From Musa acuminata AAA Group (Eukaryota; Streptophyta; Magnoliopsida; Zingiberales; Musaceae): a stretch of 64,000 nucleotides of DNA. A program made the position numbers and the translations under genes. The notes beneath the pieces are model-generated. The model was not told the DNA's origin, did not search any database, and saw nothing but the letters and a program-made list of their open reading frames with translations. Of the stretch, positions 44,836 to 57,579 are shown piece after piece. The DNA lies in the NCBI RefSeq assembly GCF_036884655.1, contig NC_088340.1, positions 29,514,501 through 29,578,500 on the forward strand, given 5' to 3'. Position 1 is the first letter of the stretch. The number at the start of each line of letters is the position of its first letter.

Positions 44836-46144
44836 TGTTAGGATCTTAATGGCATATGGGGGGGGGGGGGGCGATGAGGTGGGTGGGTTGGGGTTATTGG
44901 GAGTTAACCTGTTTTAGTTGATTTTAAAACTTAATCAATAAATTAATATATTTTGAAAACTTGATTGATAAGTTAAAGTTGCAAGTAAAGAAAATAAAAC
45001 TAAGTTATAAGTAAATAATAAGTAAAAAGAGGCAAATCAATTTACATTGATTTAGTTTTTTTGACCTTTGTCCACTCCTGATTCCTCTTCGCTTAAGACT
45101 ACCAGTTTTTACTATTGATTTTATTTCTATTGGGCAAAGATTAACTATCCTTATTGTAACTTTCTCCTTTTTCAAGTTGAAAAGATAACTTTTACACTCT
45201 CTTTTTATACAAGATCTTTCATATCTTATAATTTAGAATTATAACCAAACTCAAGAGGAGGAGGAGACTCAAACTATGCTCAAAATGAGAGTTTACGATA
45301 CTATTTTGCTAAGAAATAAATGCTCCATCAACCAAGCCTAAGTGGGGCATTATAGGCCCCAAAAGGCTTTAAGAATTGAGCCAAAAATGGGTGGTACTAT
45401 TACCACAACTAGTGGCTTCGGTGGCATTACCACCGCCCTCGGCGATATTATCATCGGTATAGGTAGTACTACCATTGGAAACATAAAAAAAGCATAAACA
45501 ATGCTTTTCGGCTAACTCAAGTAGTACTACTGATTGGGCCTAGTGGTACCACCGCCTAATCCTAGTTTAGGTTTAGGCCATCTATTTGACCTTCTAGCAT
45601 GCCCAATTTAGCTTTGGTCTAAGCCCAATAACTTCCTTGACAAGTTGGCATGGTTTTGATCCAATACTAACTCAAATTGGCCCATAATGATCTCGATTAA
45701 AACTTTGATAAATCAATCATGCATACAATAAATTAATGAAGCTTTTGACATGTTGTATGCTATTTTAGCATATCGTCCATTCTTTTGACATTTCGTCTGA
45801 AACTTCGGCACATCATCCTTTCGTTCAGCATATCACTCATTCCACTAGCATATCGACTTTCTCATGATATTTAAGCTTCCAGTACAATATCTGATCCTTC
45901 CAGCATGTTGCTCGGACCTATAGCATGAAGTCCAATTTTCGGCACATCGACCAATCCTTCATTTCAACATCTAATTTTTAGCATGATAAGTTTTCAACAT
46001 AATGTCTGACTCTCCTACTTGATAGTTGGCCCTTCGATGATCAAAGTCCATGATTGAAGTATTTCTTATATCACTTATCTCAAAAATATATTTAGTCCAA
46101 TAAACTCATCAATTAGTTTGGTCATCAAAATATAGGATTCAATA
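44836..46144 (-). repeat. Element E 3' LTR
   Basis: TGTTAGGATC...GATTCAATA on the plus text, 1309 bp, followed on the right by the polypurine tract AAAAAAAGGGGGGAT in element sense. Degraded GGCGGTGGTACCACC-like boxes lie near 45410-45570. G run of 14 (44858-44871). The left flank GATAT would be the TSD; the partner is not found. Confidence 0.85.
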
Positions 46145-47578
46145 ATCCCCCCTTTTTTTATGATGACAACCAATTGATGATGGAGTTTTAATAAAACTCT
46201 CATATCTATTTATCATTTTAAAATATTATGATAAACTTGAACTCAAATGATCATATATACTTTTAAATGTATATACTGAATTTAAGTTCAAAGAAATTTG
46301 ATCTTATTGATATTATGATCCAATCATTCAAGCTCAAAAATCAATGATCAATCAAGTTTTAAATTTTAAGTTATAATTATAATTATTTTAAAATTTAAAA
46401 TTTAACAACTATCAATGTCTAATATCAATCAAAATATAACTATAATTTAACCATTTGTATAAACCAAACATTAATAATAATAAAATCATAAGATATCATA
46501 ACTCTTCCTGTACGAGTCACCATTTCTCCCTCCTGGTTAGAAAAAAAAAACATGCTTCTCCATCTTTGTTAATAAAAAACATATGTTACTATTTCTCCCC
46601 CTTTGCCATAAACAGAAAGAAAAGAGTGATATCATGGTATTATGGTACTACTTCCCTCCTTTTATATTAATGTTCCAATTATGTAAAATAAAAATTACTT
46701 TGATATCATTATATCATTGAAGATAAGCTCAAAGTTATAGGTCAATTAATAACAAGGTCCTAATAAGACTCCCTCTATCTATATGTTATCTTAAAAATAT
46801 GATTAACTTGAATTCAAAATAATATGTTTTCAATAGTAGTCTTGAATTCAAGTTGAGATAAATTTGATCTTGTTGACATTATCATTGTAAGTCTAAATAT
46901 TCAACCAAGTTTTAAATTTTAAAAAATAATTAATAAAAGTTAGGTATGAGTCACTACTAATAAAAAGTTACAAAAGCATCATAAATCTCTTTGTTCAACA
47001 TATAAGCTAGCCATGAATCATTATTTCTCTTGCTTTGTCATCAATGAAAAAATATAATTTACTTCTCTCTTATCATGAAAAAAATAGAGTATATAAGCCA
47101 TGAATATAAAAGATTCATACAAGACAAATCTCAAGCTATGAATACCGAAAGATCATGATTCATTTGGATAAATTTTCTCCTTAGTCATTAGTAAGAGGAA
47201 AGAATCATAAGAGAACAAATAGTAAAAGGTCTTGATTCATATAAAATAAATCTTTAGTCATGAATACCAAAATATCATGATTCATTTGGATAAATCTCAA
47301 CTTTAGTTGTTAGTAAAATGAAAAAATTATAGGAGAACAAATAGTAAAGGTTCTTGATTCATACAAAATAAATCTTAAGTCATGAACATCGAGAAGTCAA
47401 GTGAAAGATCACGATTTGGATAAATTTTCTTTTTAGTCATTAGCAAAAAGAAAGAATCATACAAGAACAAATAGCAAAAAATTATTAGCTATACATTTGA
47501 AAAATTCAACATACCTAATTCTCTTATAGTAAAATTGAATTGTTTCTCGCTTAGTGGTTTAGTAAAAATATCTATTAA
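46145..47578 (-). other. Element E 3' untranslated region with repeated polypurine-like tracts
   Basis: Very AT-rich, with no gene. At least five purine-rich tracts in element sense lie near 46145, 46527, 46595, 47173 and 47425, several embedded in a repeated block (TCATGAATACCGAAAGATCATGATTCATTTGGATAAA-like, about 47140-47420, three diverged copies). Confidence 0.7.
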
Positions 47579-49490
47579 CTAATATTTCATGTCAATGAAA
47601 TATAAATACATATAATGTTTGCTAATATGACCCCTAATAAAATGATGTTTAATGTCAAAATCCTTAGTCCTAGAGTGTTGAATATTATTCTTTGTTAAGC
47701 ATATTGTATTAGTATTATCACATTTTATATAATTATTTTTTAGGTAAAATCCATAATATTCTAAAGTATTCTTCTCTAAATTACCTGCGCACAATATGTA
47801 CCTCCTGCAACACATTTAGCTTTAGCTGTAGATAGTGTGATAGAGTTTTGCTTCTTGGATAACTAAGAAATAAGTGCATGACCTAGAAATTGACAAGTTC
47901 CAAGGGTACTTTTCTATCTATTCTACATCCTATATAAAGTCAATATCAGCATAAGCAATCGAATTAAAGTTATTAGATTTAGGATACTATAATCCTAGAG
48001 ATGATGTTCCTTTTAAGTACCTAAAATTTTTTTTTACAACTTTAAAGTGAGATTGTTTAAGATTAGATTGAAATCTTCCACAAAGCCTAATATTAAAAAT
48101 TATATCACATCTAGTTATAGTGAGATATAGTAAACTACCTATCATATCTCTATTCATTTTTTGATCAAAGTATTCTTCTTCATTATCTATATCTAATTTA
48201 GAAGAAATACTTATTATTATGTTGATAGCCTTAGCATTATCCATATAAAATCATTTTAATAGATCAAGGGTATATTGGTTTGACTAATAAAAATCTCATC
48301 TTTTAGTTGCTTAATTTTTAATCCTAGAAAAAATACCAATTCACTCATTAAACTTATTTCAAATTCTTAGCTCATGCAATTAATGAATGATTTTTATAAA
48401 GATTTATTAGTATAACTAAAAATAATATTATCAGCATAAATTTTAATAATAAAAAAATATTATTCAAATATTTAATATATAATATGATATCGACCTTGCC
48501 TTTTGAAAAATTAATTTTGAATAAGAAAGGAGTTAAGCCTCTCATACTAAGCCCTAGAGGCTTGCTTCAATCCATACAGAGCCTTAGATAATTTATAAAC
48601 ATGATTTAAAAAAATATCATTTTTAAATCTGGGTGGTTGCTCAATGTAAACTTTTCAAAAATAAAATTATTAAGAAAAATACTTTTGATATCCATTTTAA
48701 ATAATTTAAAATTTTTAAAATATATATAAGAAGGGGTATCCTTATAGCTTCAAGTTTAGCTATAGGAGCGAAGGTTTCTTTATAGATTATATATTCTTCA
48801 TGGTTGAAACCTTTGGCCACTAATCTAACCTTATTTCGAACCGTGATACCTTGTTCATTTTGCTTATTCCTAAAGACATATTTATTACCAATGATAAGAT
48901 GATCACTAGGTTTAGGAATAAGCATCTAAACTTTATCTTTTTTTAATTTATTTAGTTTTTTATATATTGCCGAGACTCATGAGTCATCTTTAAGAGCATC
49001 ACCAATGCATTTAGGCTTGATTTGAGGTTAAAAATATACCATTTATGTAAATATTTTTTTAATAAAGAATGAGTTTGAATATCTTTTAATGTATCTCCAA
49101 TAATTAGTTTCTTAGAATGTGCATCTATATACTTTCATTCATTGGGTAATGTTTCTTTGGAAGTAGATGTATCTAAGTTACTTTGGGGAGAAGAATTCTC
49201 ATTCATATTCAATTTATCAAATTCAAAATCATCATCAAAATTATTTTTCTTAGTTGTGAGAGATTCATCAAAAATAACATGAATAGATTATTTAATGACT
49301 AAAGATCTCTTATTGAAAACTTGATAGGCTTTAGAGATAGAGGAATATCTAAGAAAAATACTTTTATCAGATTTTGTATTAAATTTTCATAAAACATCCT
49401 TGTTATTTAAAATAAAATATTTACAAAAAAAACTTTAAAATATGAGATGATGTGTCTTTTATTGTTCCATAATTTGTAATGACTTTTAGA
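47579..49490 (-). pseudogene. Element E pol: RNase H, RT, integrase tail
   Basis: Minus-strand Copia pol remnant. RNase H at 47579-47850 has CDNTNTICLTKNNIQHSRTK; 47987-48244 has MDNAKAINIIISISSKLDID and a TRCDIIFNIRL block. RT at 48400-48925 has LIPKPSDHLIIGNKYVFRNK and KVRLVAKGFNHEE, with the MDVKSAFLNG block decayed. 48960-49490 is the integrase-to-RT linker (VFNKRSLV, ESIHVIFDES region). Stops and frameshifts throughout. F interrupts at 49490; the remainder is not seen in the window. Confidence 0.82.
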
Positions 49491-50709
49491 TGTTGAATCT
49501 CGGATTTTGATGATGAAATCAATTGATGAATTAATGATCTAATCCATATGTTGAGAAAAGTGATGCAAGACTAACTACGATCGTGAAAAGGTAAAACAAT
49601 TAAAGAAGAATCGAATGTTGGGCTAAAGTCAAAGATCGGGTATTGGGCCGAAAGAATAGGGGGATATGCCGAAGGTTCGGACGATACGTCGGAAGCTCAT
49701 TTGGAGTTTGTTGGGAGTTCAGATAAACAATTGACGTGTCAGACAACTAGGATTGCTTGCATTATAATTGTTTAGTTTTAATTATCATAGTTAGGTTTTA
49801 ATTTGAGTTAGTTTTGGGAGAAATCCTACTAACTCAATTAGAGGCCAATTGGGCCCGAATCAAGACTGAATTGGGCTGGATGGATGGCCCATTCAGTGAC
49901 CTAGTGCCACATCAAGTGGTGGCACTGCCAAAGCTGGCGATGGAACCACTTGAGGCTCGACTTACCAAGGAGTCTAAGCGATGGTACCATCGATAGTTAA
50001 TGTTGTCAAGTGGTGGTATCGCCCAGGCAGGCGATGGTACCACTAAAGCCCAGTCCCCGAGGCCCTATCAGGTGGTAGTACCGTCAGACTGGGCGATGGT
50101 ATCGCTAATACCTCGAAAACTCGGGATGAGACATTTTTTGGCTTTATTTTTGAAGCCATTTGGGACCTATAAATACCTCACTCTTGCCTACATGAAAGAG
50201 CATGAAAAGTGAACAAAAACTTATGATCTAAGTGAGAAAACTTTGTTGTAATCCCTTGAGAGTTCCCCTCATCTTCTCTAAGTGTAGTTTTTGTTTAAGG
50301 GAGAGTTGAGAAAACTATAAATGTTATCTCCTAAACTTGTGAAAAAGAGAATAGAGCTTTAAGAGGATGGTTGATCTTCACCCATTGAAAGAAGATCAAT
50401 AGTGAAAGTCGGTGACCTCAACGGAAGAGGAATCGAGAGTGGACATAGGACATGATGACCGAACCACTATAAAATTGGTGTGCCTTCTCTTCTTTGCCTT
50501 TTCTTTATGTTGCTTACTGATTTGGTTGCTCTACTTCATTACTATTGTTCTCTGTTTTTAATTGCTTATTACATTTACTTTAAGTGAAGTACATTTTCGA
50601 TATCATTTTTTATATGAGCTTTATCGAAATGGTTTTTCTAAATCATCGAAGTTTTCTGATAGCACTAATTCAACCCCCCCCCCCCCAAGTGTTGATTTCG
50701 GTCTTAATA
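49491..50709 (+). repeat. Element F 5' LTR
   Basis: TGTTGAATCTCGG...GGTCTTAATA, 1219 bp. Palindromic boxes 49910-50105 (GGTGGCACTGCC, GGCGATGGTACCACT variants), TATAAATA at 50168-50175, C run of 13 (50674-50686). Confidence 0.9.
50168..50175 (+). promoter_or_regulatory. TATA box of F LTR
   Basis: ACCTATAAATACCTC, downstream of the palindromic boxes. Confidence 0.6.
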
Positions 50710-50724
50710 GTTGGTATCAGAACC
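50710..50724 (+). other. Primer-binding site of F
   Basis: GTTGGTATCAGAACC, one G-to-A change from the iMet site. Confidence 0.88.
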
Positions 50725-50758
50725 AAGGTTTTTCTCATTTGGTTTAACATCGAAGAGA

Positions 50759-51700
50759 AATATCTTTTATCGGCAATCAAGAGGGTATTTCTATCACTCG
50801 TCCTCCTATGTTCAATTGGACGAACTACACGTATTGAAAAATTAAAATGAAAATTTTTTTGCTTTCTATATATTTCGATTTATGGAATATTATTGAAAAC
50901 GGTTTTGAAAAGTCTTCCAAACTAATGAACGAATATAATAATTTGGAGAAGAAGACTTTTTCTTTGAATGCTAAAGCGATGAATGCTTTATTTTATGCTC
51001 TTGATAAAAATAAATTTAATCGAGTTTCTATATACAAAATTGCACATGAGATTTGGCACACACTCGAAGTCATACATGAAGGCATAAATAGGGTTAAAGA
51101 GTCAAAAATTAATTTTTTAGTTCGTAGCTATGAGTTGTCTCATATGAAACCAAGAAAGACCATTGGAGACATGTATACTCATTTTACAGATGTCGTTAAT
51201 GGTCTAAAAGTACTTGGTAAAAATATTTTTAATTTGAACTTGTTAATAAAATACTAAGATCCCTTCTAGAATGTTGGGATCTTAAAGTAACGATAATACA
51301 ATATGCAAAGGACTTGAACAATTTTTCACTCGAAGAACTTATTGGGTCTTTAATGACCTATGAAATAACATGTATTGCACACGATGAACTTGAGAATAAC
51401 CTTCCAAAGAATAGAAAGGACTTGACACTTGGAACTAACGAAAACCACTTGGGAAAAAACTCAAGTGACGATGATGATGATGATGATGATCATGACTTGG
51501 CACTTCTTATAAGAAAATTTAAAAAAATCTTATAAAGGAACAAAACAAAACAAGATACTAAGAGCAAAAGTGAACTAAAAAAGGACCAAATAATTTGCTA
51601 TGAATGCAAAAAGTCGAGGCACTTCAAAAATGAATATCCCCAAGTGAAAAAAAAGCTACCAAAGAAAAAGAAAGCACTCAAAGCTACTTAGGATGACTCA
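50759..51700 (+). pseudogene. Element F gag
   Basis: The start codon is ATA instead of ATG (then SFIGNQEGISITRPPMFN in frame); a TGA or TGA-like stop replaces the Trp near 50838. The main open piece 50847-51257 shows LNAKAMNALFYALDKNKFNRVS and KPRKTIGDMYTHFTDVVNGL. A frameshift near 51250 leads to the piece at 51314-51535 (LEELIGSLMTYEITC, poly-Asp run). The zinc knuckle region reads CYECKKSRHFKNEYP, with the last Cys lost. Not functional. Confidence 0.88.
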
Positions 51701-51739
51701 AGTGCATTCGAAAACGAGAAGCCTACCAATAAAAAAGAA

Positions 51740-52117
51740 GTTACAAATTATGCATTAATAGTATTTAGCAATAAGATATGTTTACAATCAAAAGCTAGGA
51801 GCAAGATATGGTACCTTGATAGTGGATGCCCAAGGCATATGACTAGAGATCCAACACACTTCTTTGAGCTCACTAGCTAAGACAAAGGATATGTCACATT
51901 CGGAGATAACAATAAGGAAAAAATTATTGGCAAAGGAACTATAGATAATAAGTTAAACCGTTTGATTGAGGATGTATTATTAGTAGATAGTTTAAAACAT
52001 AATCTATTAAGCATTAGTCAATTATGTGATAAAGAATATATCATCAAATTTAAATCTAATACTTGTATAATTCAAATACCATACAAAAATATATCTATGA
52101 TTGCCTTAAAACATAAT
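51740..52117 (+). pseudogene. Element F protease fragment
   Basis: Contains WYLDSGCPRHMTRDP with the catalytic Asp present, then LVDSLKHNLLSISQLCDKEY. The sequence is cut at 52117 by a C-family LTR, so integrase and RT are missing. A large part between gag and protease present in A and B (coiled coil, second Cys cluster) is also missing here. Confidence 0.82.
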
Positions 52118-52424
52118 TATTGGGAAATTTGGGGCGACATCACATGCACAGCGGAAGAACAGAAAATAAAATCCTAGAATTCCCATAGAAAAAAGGTTTC
52201 TTATCATCTTGCAAAAGTTGGTGTGTAAAAATCTACAAAACTGAAAATCCACATGTGAGATCATGTTTTACCTAGGGAGATTGTATATCCCTAAAATCAT
52301 ATAGATCTGTGGGATTAGATGAAGGAGTTCAAGTATTTTTCTTGCTAGCGGTAATCCACATAGTAGGGCTACGATGATGCTCCTCCAATTGCTGCCCAAA
52401 TCTCCACACATGCTATCTGAGAAG
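52118..52424 (-). repeat. C2: left piece of a decayed C-family LTR
   Basis: Begins TATTGGGAAATTTGGGGCGA, matching the C LTR start, through the TAATCCACATAGTAGGGC region, then diverges. Cut at 52424 by K. Its other end is at 54390-54888. Confidence 0.8.
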
Positions 52425-52931
52425 TGCTGAATCTCGAATTTTGATGATGAAATCAATTGATAAATTGTTTGATCTAATCTATATGTTAAGATAAGTGTGC
52501 ATGATTAACTACGATAGCAGTAAAGCATAAAGCAGATGTTGGGCCGGAGTCAAAGATCAGATGATACGTCGAAGATTCGGACGATGTGCCAGAAGTTTGC
52601 CGGAAGCTCACCGAGAGTTCATCGGGAGCTCGCCGAGAGTTCGTCAGGAGTTCATTGAGAGTATGTTGGAAGTTTACCGGAAGTTCACCGAGAAGTTTGC
52701 CAGAAAATCACCAAAAGAACAATCAACATACCGGACAGAGATTGCTTGTTTAAATATCTTAATTATCATAGTTAGACCTTAAGTTAAGTTAGAATTGGGA
52801 GGTAATCCCACTAACTCAGTTAGGAGCCAACTAGGCCCTTAAAAGGGATGAACTGGGCCGGTTAAATAGCCCATTCAGCACTTGAAGTCATGGCCGGCGG
52901 TGGCACCGCCTGGTGGCTCAGTCTCCTAGGT
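52425..52931 (+). repeat. K: Sirevirus LTR start (truncated)
   Basis: TGCTGAATCTCGAATTTTG..., the same family as the F LTR. Ends in GGCGGTGGCACCGCC (about 52898) where J begins. Confidence 0.78.
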
Positions 52932-53378
52932 TGTCACAAACTTAGCTAGTTTTGCCTAAGTCATGCGGTACTCTTACGTGCTCGTCTACAAAGGTCAACC
53001 TCCCCGAAGCCTCTCATGGTCCCTTAGGACCTACAAAAGAGAAAACGGGTTAGAGAGAACACCTCACTCGGGATCCACAAGCAAATATCTCCGAAAACAC
53101 TTCATAGACAATGCAAATTACAAACAGACTTTACAAGCTTTGAACAGTTGCACAACAAAGGGTCAAAATGGTCCACTACAGATCGAAAATCTCTCATAAG
53201 TGTCCACATGGCATAACCTTTATTTACAAGCCTAAAGCTACCACCAAACCCAACTAAAATGGGACTATTAAGCCTTCGACCGCCCCTCTACATACTGTGC
53301 AAAGCATGAACATACCAAAATACATGGACATACATAAGCATTACATCAAACATCCTATTTCGAAGTTTGTCCATGACA
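52932..53378 (-). repeat. J: Gypsy-type LTR (447 bp)
   Basis: TGTCACAAAC...CCATGACA on the plus text. In element sense it starts TGTCATGGACAAAC and is preceded by the polypurine tract AAGTGGGGGAGAA (53379-53393). Different from all other LTRs in the window. Confidence 0.75.
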
Positions 53379-53985
53379 TTCTCCCCCACTTATTCCTTCG
53401 ACGTCCTCATCGAAGCCTTTGTGAACACTGCAACTCCTCGCCTTTGCTGAGTCTTCAATCTTCTGCTCCAACTGCAATGTGCCTCTTGGCTCCCAGCTGC
53501 TCTCCGCTGTTGTTTTTGAGTAGTCGAACCTTTGATCCGCTATGCTGCTTCAACTCACCAATGACTCTGACTCTAGTGTGGGGTTGGCTGAGTTGTGTTG
53601 ATCCTTGTTGATTCCTACGGATCCTCCAGATAAAGGAAAAGACCATCTTGACTATGCGCTAGTCTCTCAGATGCCTCATGCTACTTGAACTGGGTGGATA
53701 CTTGTTAGAGCTTTAACAAGCATCACCTCGTAAACTTTCAAAGTTTTTGGTCCTTCCTCCACAAAATTTGCTCATCGACTCTTCTTTCACTTAGTTGTCA
53801 CTTCCAAGTAGATTCGCATCACTTTCTTTTTCGATTGGCATTCTGTTGGGAAATGAGGCGGATACTCTACTCTCAGTAGCACTGATCACCAATGGTGAGG
53901 ATTTGACAACTATTGTCTTCTAATATCTTCGAAGGGTCTTTGAACCTGTGTAGAAACCTAAAACCAACTCAATTAGACCTAACTA
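53379..53985 (-). mobile_element. J: 3' interior of a Gypsy-type element
   Basis: Non-coding in element sense apart from a 63-codon frame (53455-53646) with no recognised domain. It leads into the polypurine tract and LTR of J. The right boundary with M is near 53985 and uncertain. No PBS or second LTR is seen, so J is a truncated copy or solo end. Confidence 0.55.
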
Positions 53986-54389
53986 ACTTGATTGAGATAC
54001 ACACGATTATAAGTATGAATCCTATGTTGTCCAGCATGTCATTAGTTCATTCGACGCTTCGTCCGATCCTTTCAGCGCATCGTCTTCTCTTGTGGCGTAT
54101 TGCCCAATCGGTATGCTGACCTCCACAATATCTGATCTCCTTGGCACAATATCCGATCCTTCTGGCCCGATGTTCGAACTCATGGCACAAAGCCTTCTGC
54201 TAATACGTTGACCGATCCTTTGGCTCGATGACCAATCTTCTGATATGTTTCACTCCAGCCCAACGTCTGATTCTTCTTACTTTAATCAAATTGTCTCTGT
54301 ATAATTGAAGCTAGTCCTATGTCACTCAAAACGCAGATTAGATTACAAACTTATCAATTGGTTTCATCATCAAAATCCGAGATTCAACA
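53986..54389 (-). repeat. M: Sirevirus LTR start in opposite orientation to K
   Basis: In element sense it runs from TGTTGAATCTCGG (54389) leftward and matches the first 370 bp of the X LTR (3245-3613). It includes repeated CGATCC / GCGCATCG words. Only the U3 start is present; K and M point toward each other. Confidence 0.8.
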
Positions 54390-54888
<499 letters not shown>

Positions 54889-55303
54889 ATATGGTCTTTG
54901 GGATATTAAATAAATGATGGACTATAGATACATGATAACTAAGGGCAGATAAGTCCAACGGATTATATTTCCTCGTACCGTCTAGAGACTATGACATAGT
55001 AGCTTAGTGCATCTATAGTGGATGAGTTCAGTGAAATATTATAGGATGATAATTTACTAAATCATAAGGAGTTTTGACAGGTACATCTTATGACCAACTC
55101 AGTATTGGGCCTAGAGGGTTATATACATATATGACGTAACGAATAGAGGATTGGATATATGATATCTAATAAGCTCATGTTTTATTCAATCCATTGAATG
55201 AGACCCAATAAGAGCTTAAAGTGGATAATTGGATAGAGATCCAATTTCAATTAAGCAAGAGATAATTAGATAGAGATTCAGTATCCAATATGTTAGGGTA
55301 ATT
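54889..55303 (+). repeat. C3: C-family LTR segment in opposite orientation to C2
   Basis: From GGTCTTTGGGATATT to GGTAATT, the reverse complement of C LTR positions about 5705-6050 (for example AGGAGTTTTGACAGGTACATC). This middle segment is the kind missing from C2, and it lies directly beside C2's end. Truncated on the right by H1. Confidence 0.78.
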
Positions 55304-55571
55304 TGATAAGACCCTAAAGTCTTGTCGTAAAAGAAATGAAAGAAATAATAGGAAAGGGGATGAAATGGAGGGAATGATAATGATCACTTCAAGGGGATCA
55401 ACCTCCTTGATCGCTTCGAGGGGATCGGCCCTCCTTGATCACTTCGAGGGGATCGGCCTCCAGGGTTTGTCCACAGAATGGAATACATTTCATTAATTGA
55501 TTGATTTAAAGAAACTGTACTAAACAGACTTAATAAATATTATTCAAAAGCTCAGAAAAAGGGTCCTAACA
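55304..55571 (-). repeat. H array LTR 1 (3' LTR of H1)
   Basis: TGATAAGACCC...GGTCCTAACA on the plus text, 268 bp. Contains three GATC-CTTCGAGGGGATC-type repeats (55383-55460). Shorter than LTR 2 and LTR 3. Confidence 0.88.
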
Positions 55572-55679
55572 GTTTCTCCCTCTTCAAATCAGCCTTGTCC
55601 TCAAGGCTGAGAAGCATCAAACTCGGGGAGCTTCTCTTTCAGCACTTAAGTCATAGACTATCCGCAACGCATCACAACC

Positions 55680-56885
55680 CATTAATCAAGTAAGTATGAT
55701 CTCCACTTTTTGATAGTGTAATCAACAGGTCGGTCTTTCAATTTAGTAATCATTGCAAGAAACTCCTGACCTTTGTTATCATAAGTTAAAATTCGTCCAT
55801 CAACGATCTTTACTTCAAATCTATCACAGCCTTTAAGGTGGTAAGCTAATCGAGCTGCAACTTTCCTATCCATAAAATTATCAGTGCTGCACGTATCACT
55901 CAAAATAGTGAAAGGCTGATACTTCAAAGTTCCTTTGGCTTTTATAATTTGTGGGTTAGCATAGTTAGCCAATGCATGCACTGTATATGTGATGGCTTCA
56001 ATATCTTCATTAGTTTCCACACTTTCATAATCGGAGTCCAACCCTTCTGCTTTTGGTTCCTTAATTAGCTCAATCATCAGATGTTGCCCTTTTTTACATT
56101 GGTGCTCCATACTCCACTTTTCATCATAGTGCAAACCCCTTGTTGATCTTTCCATACTAATTTTTTTCTCATGTAAATGTGCAAATGAGATTGCAGCTAT
56201 CATAGTGCAGGGTTAACGAGCCTTAACTTCACACCGGATCTCCGGATTAAGCCCTTCAATAAATGTATCCAGAAGCTATCGTTTCGACCAATCTCTAGCT
56301 TGATTTGACAATCTTTCAAACATACTCTGATATTCCAATACCGTAGATGTTTGATGAATTTTGGTGAGCTGGCCATCAACAATCTCATATTCAGATGGGC
56401 CAAATTGAATAAGAAGCCCTCTTTTGAACTTCTCCCACGAAGGAACTCCGTAAACAGTTTCATACCAACCGTACCACTGGAGTGCATCTCCATTAAGCTG
56501 GATTGAGGCTATTTCCATCTTGGATTCTTCTAGAGTTTTGTGAAAATTGAAAAAATTTTCTGCCCTAGAGATCCAACTGGTCAGATCTCTATCTTTCCAT
56601 CTCGAAAATTCCGCCTTCATGTGTAAGTAGTTTGTGTCACAATCTTGGGGCATTTTTCCTGTATTTTCAGATCTGTGCAACGTAGAACTTGAGCCCCCAT
56701 TTTGTTGAAATTTGCTGAGGCTCTCCAGTAGGCTCTTTTTGAAACCATTAAGTGTTTCTTATAGTCGGTTCTCAATTCTGATTTCCAATGCTTTCATTTG
56801 TGCTTTCACCGAGTTATCAGTGGTTATTGCGTAAGACTGCAAATCTATAATTTCAACTCCTATTTTTGGTGTCGGTCAAGGGCAT
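55680..56885 (-). pseudogene. H1 gag and protease
   Basis: Minus strand from a gag start at about 56885. Gag has MKAEFSRWKDRDLTSWISRAEN, the WYGWYETVYGVPSWEKFKRG block and a stop after DWSKR (about 56274). Protease reads LSDTCSTDNFMDRKVAARLA, so the catalytic DTG is DTC. Downstream of protease the frame goes to KLKDRPVDYTIKKWRSYLLD and ends, joining protease to a pol C-terminal tail with no RT or integrase. Non-autonomous and inactive. Confidence 0.85.
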
Positions 56886-57539
56886 CAACACTGTTGATGC
56901 GAAGTTGCCGAGGAGGTGGACGCCGAGGGCAGTGCTGCGGTCGCTATGTTGGAGGAAGAGTAGCAGCCCTATTTCTATCGCTGCGTGGGGTGAGAGCGCT
57001 GAGGTTGGAAGGCGACTACGTTGATGTGGCTGCAGCTGCTGCGACCAAAGGGGTGATCGTCGAGCAATGGGGTTGAGGCTGCGGTGATGGCAACCTATGG
57101 TTGTGGTAGAATATGCTAAGCAAGGGGGAGGCAGCGTTGAAGCGGCCGAGGTTGAGAAGAGGAATCGATGTTGCGTACACTACTAGGGTTGAGGCAGGGC
57201 AGCGTACTTGCTACGGTTACTGCGTTCGCTATTGGAGGGTGGCTGCTGCAGAACTAGGGGTTGGCCGTTGGCCAGGAGCAGCGGCAGTAGTGGTTGCTGG
57301 CCGGGAACTGCAGTGATTGGTGGCTACAGCAAAAAAATGCAAAGTTACTCTATTGTGGTCATCACGATAAGGGGAGGTCGAGCGGCTGTGGCTGCAACGG
57401 TTGTGACCCAAGGGAAGGCAGCAACGGTGGTACGGCTGGGGGCAGTGCCGCCAAGGGCTTGCCGCCGTGGTGGCTGTGACGGTGCGGATGGGAGGGAACG
57501 ACGCTTGTCTCTGTCACACTACAGAAGGAGGCACTGGTG
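56886..57539 (-). other. H1 5' leader, GC-rich
   Basis: Dense GGTTGAGGCTGCGGTGATGG-type words shared with H2. Open frames on both strands are low-complexity; no gene is called. Confidence 0.65.
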
Positions 57540-57579
57540 TGATAAGATCCTAAAGTCTTATCGTCGCTCCGATACCAAA
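57540..57579 (-). repeat. Extra 40-bp LTR-end/PBS unit in H1
   Basis: A copy of the last 22-23 bp of the LTR (TGATAAGATCCTAAAGTCTTAT on the plus text is 22 bp; written here as its two ends TGATAAG and GTCTTAT) plus a PBS (CGCTCCGATACCAAA) precedes the true LTR 2. See the two-unit version at 60361-60440. Confidence 0.88.

Noticed and set aside
53455..53646. 63-codon frame in J as a possible host gene
   Set aside because: It lies between a Gypsy polypurine tract/LTR and M, with no domain and no start or splice support.
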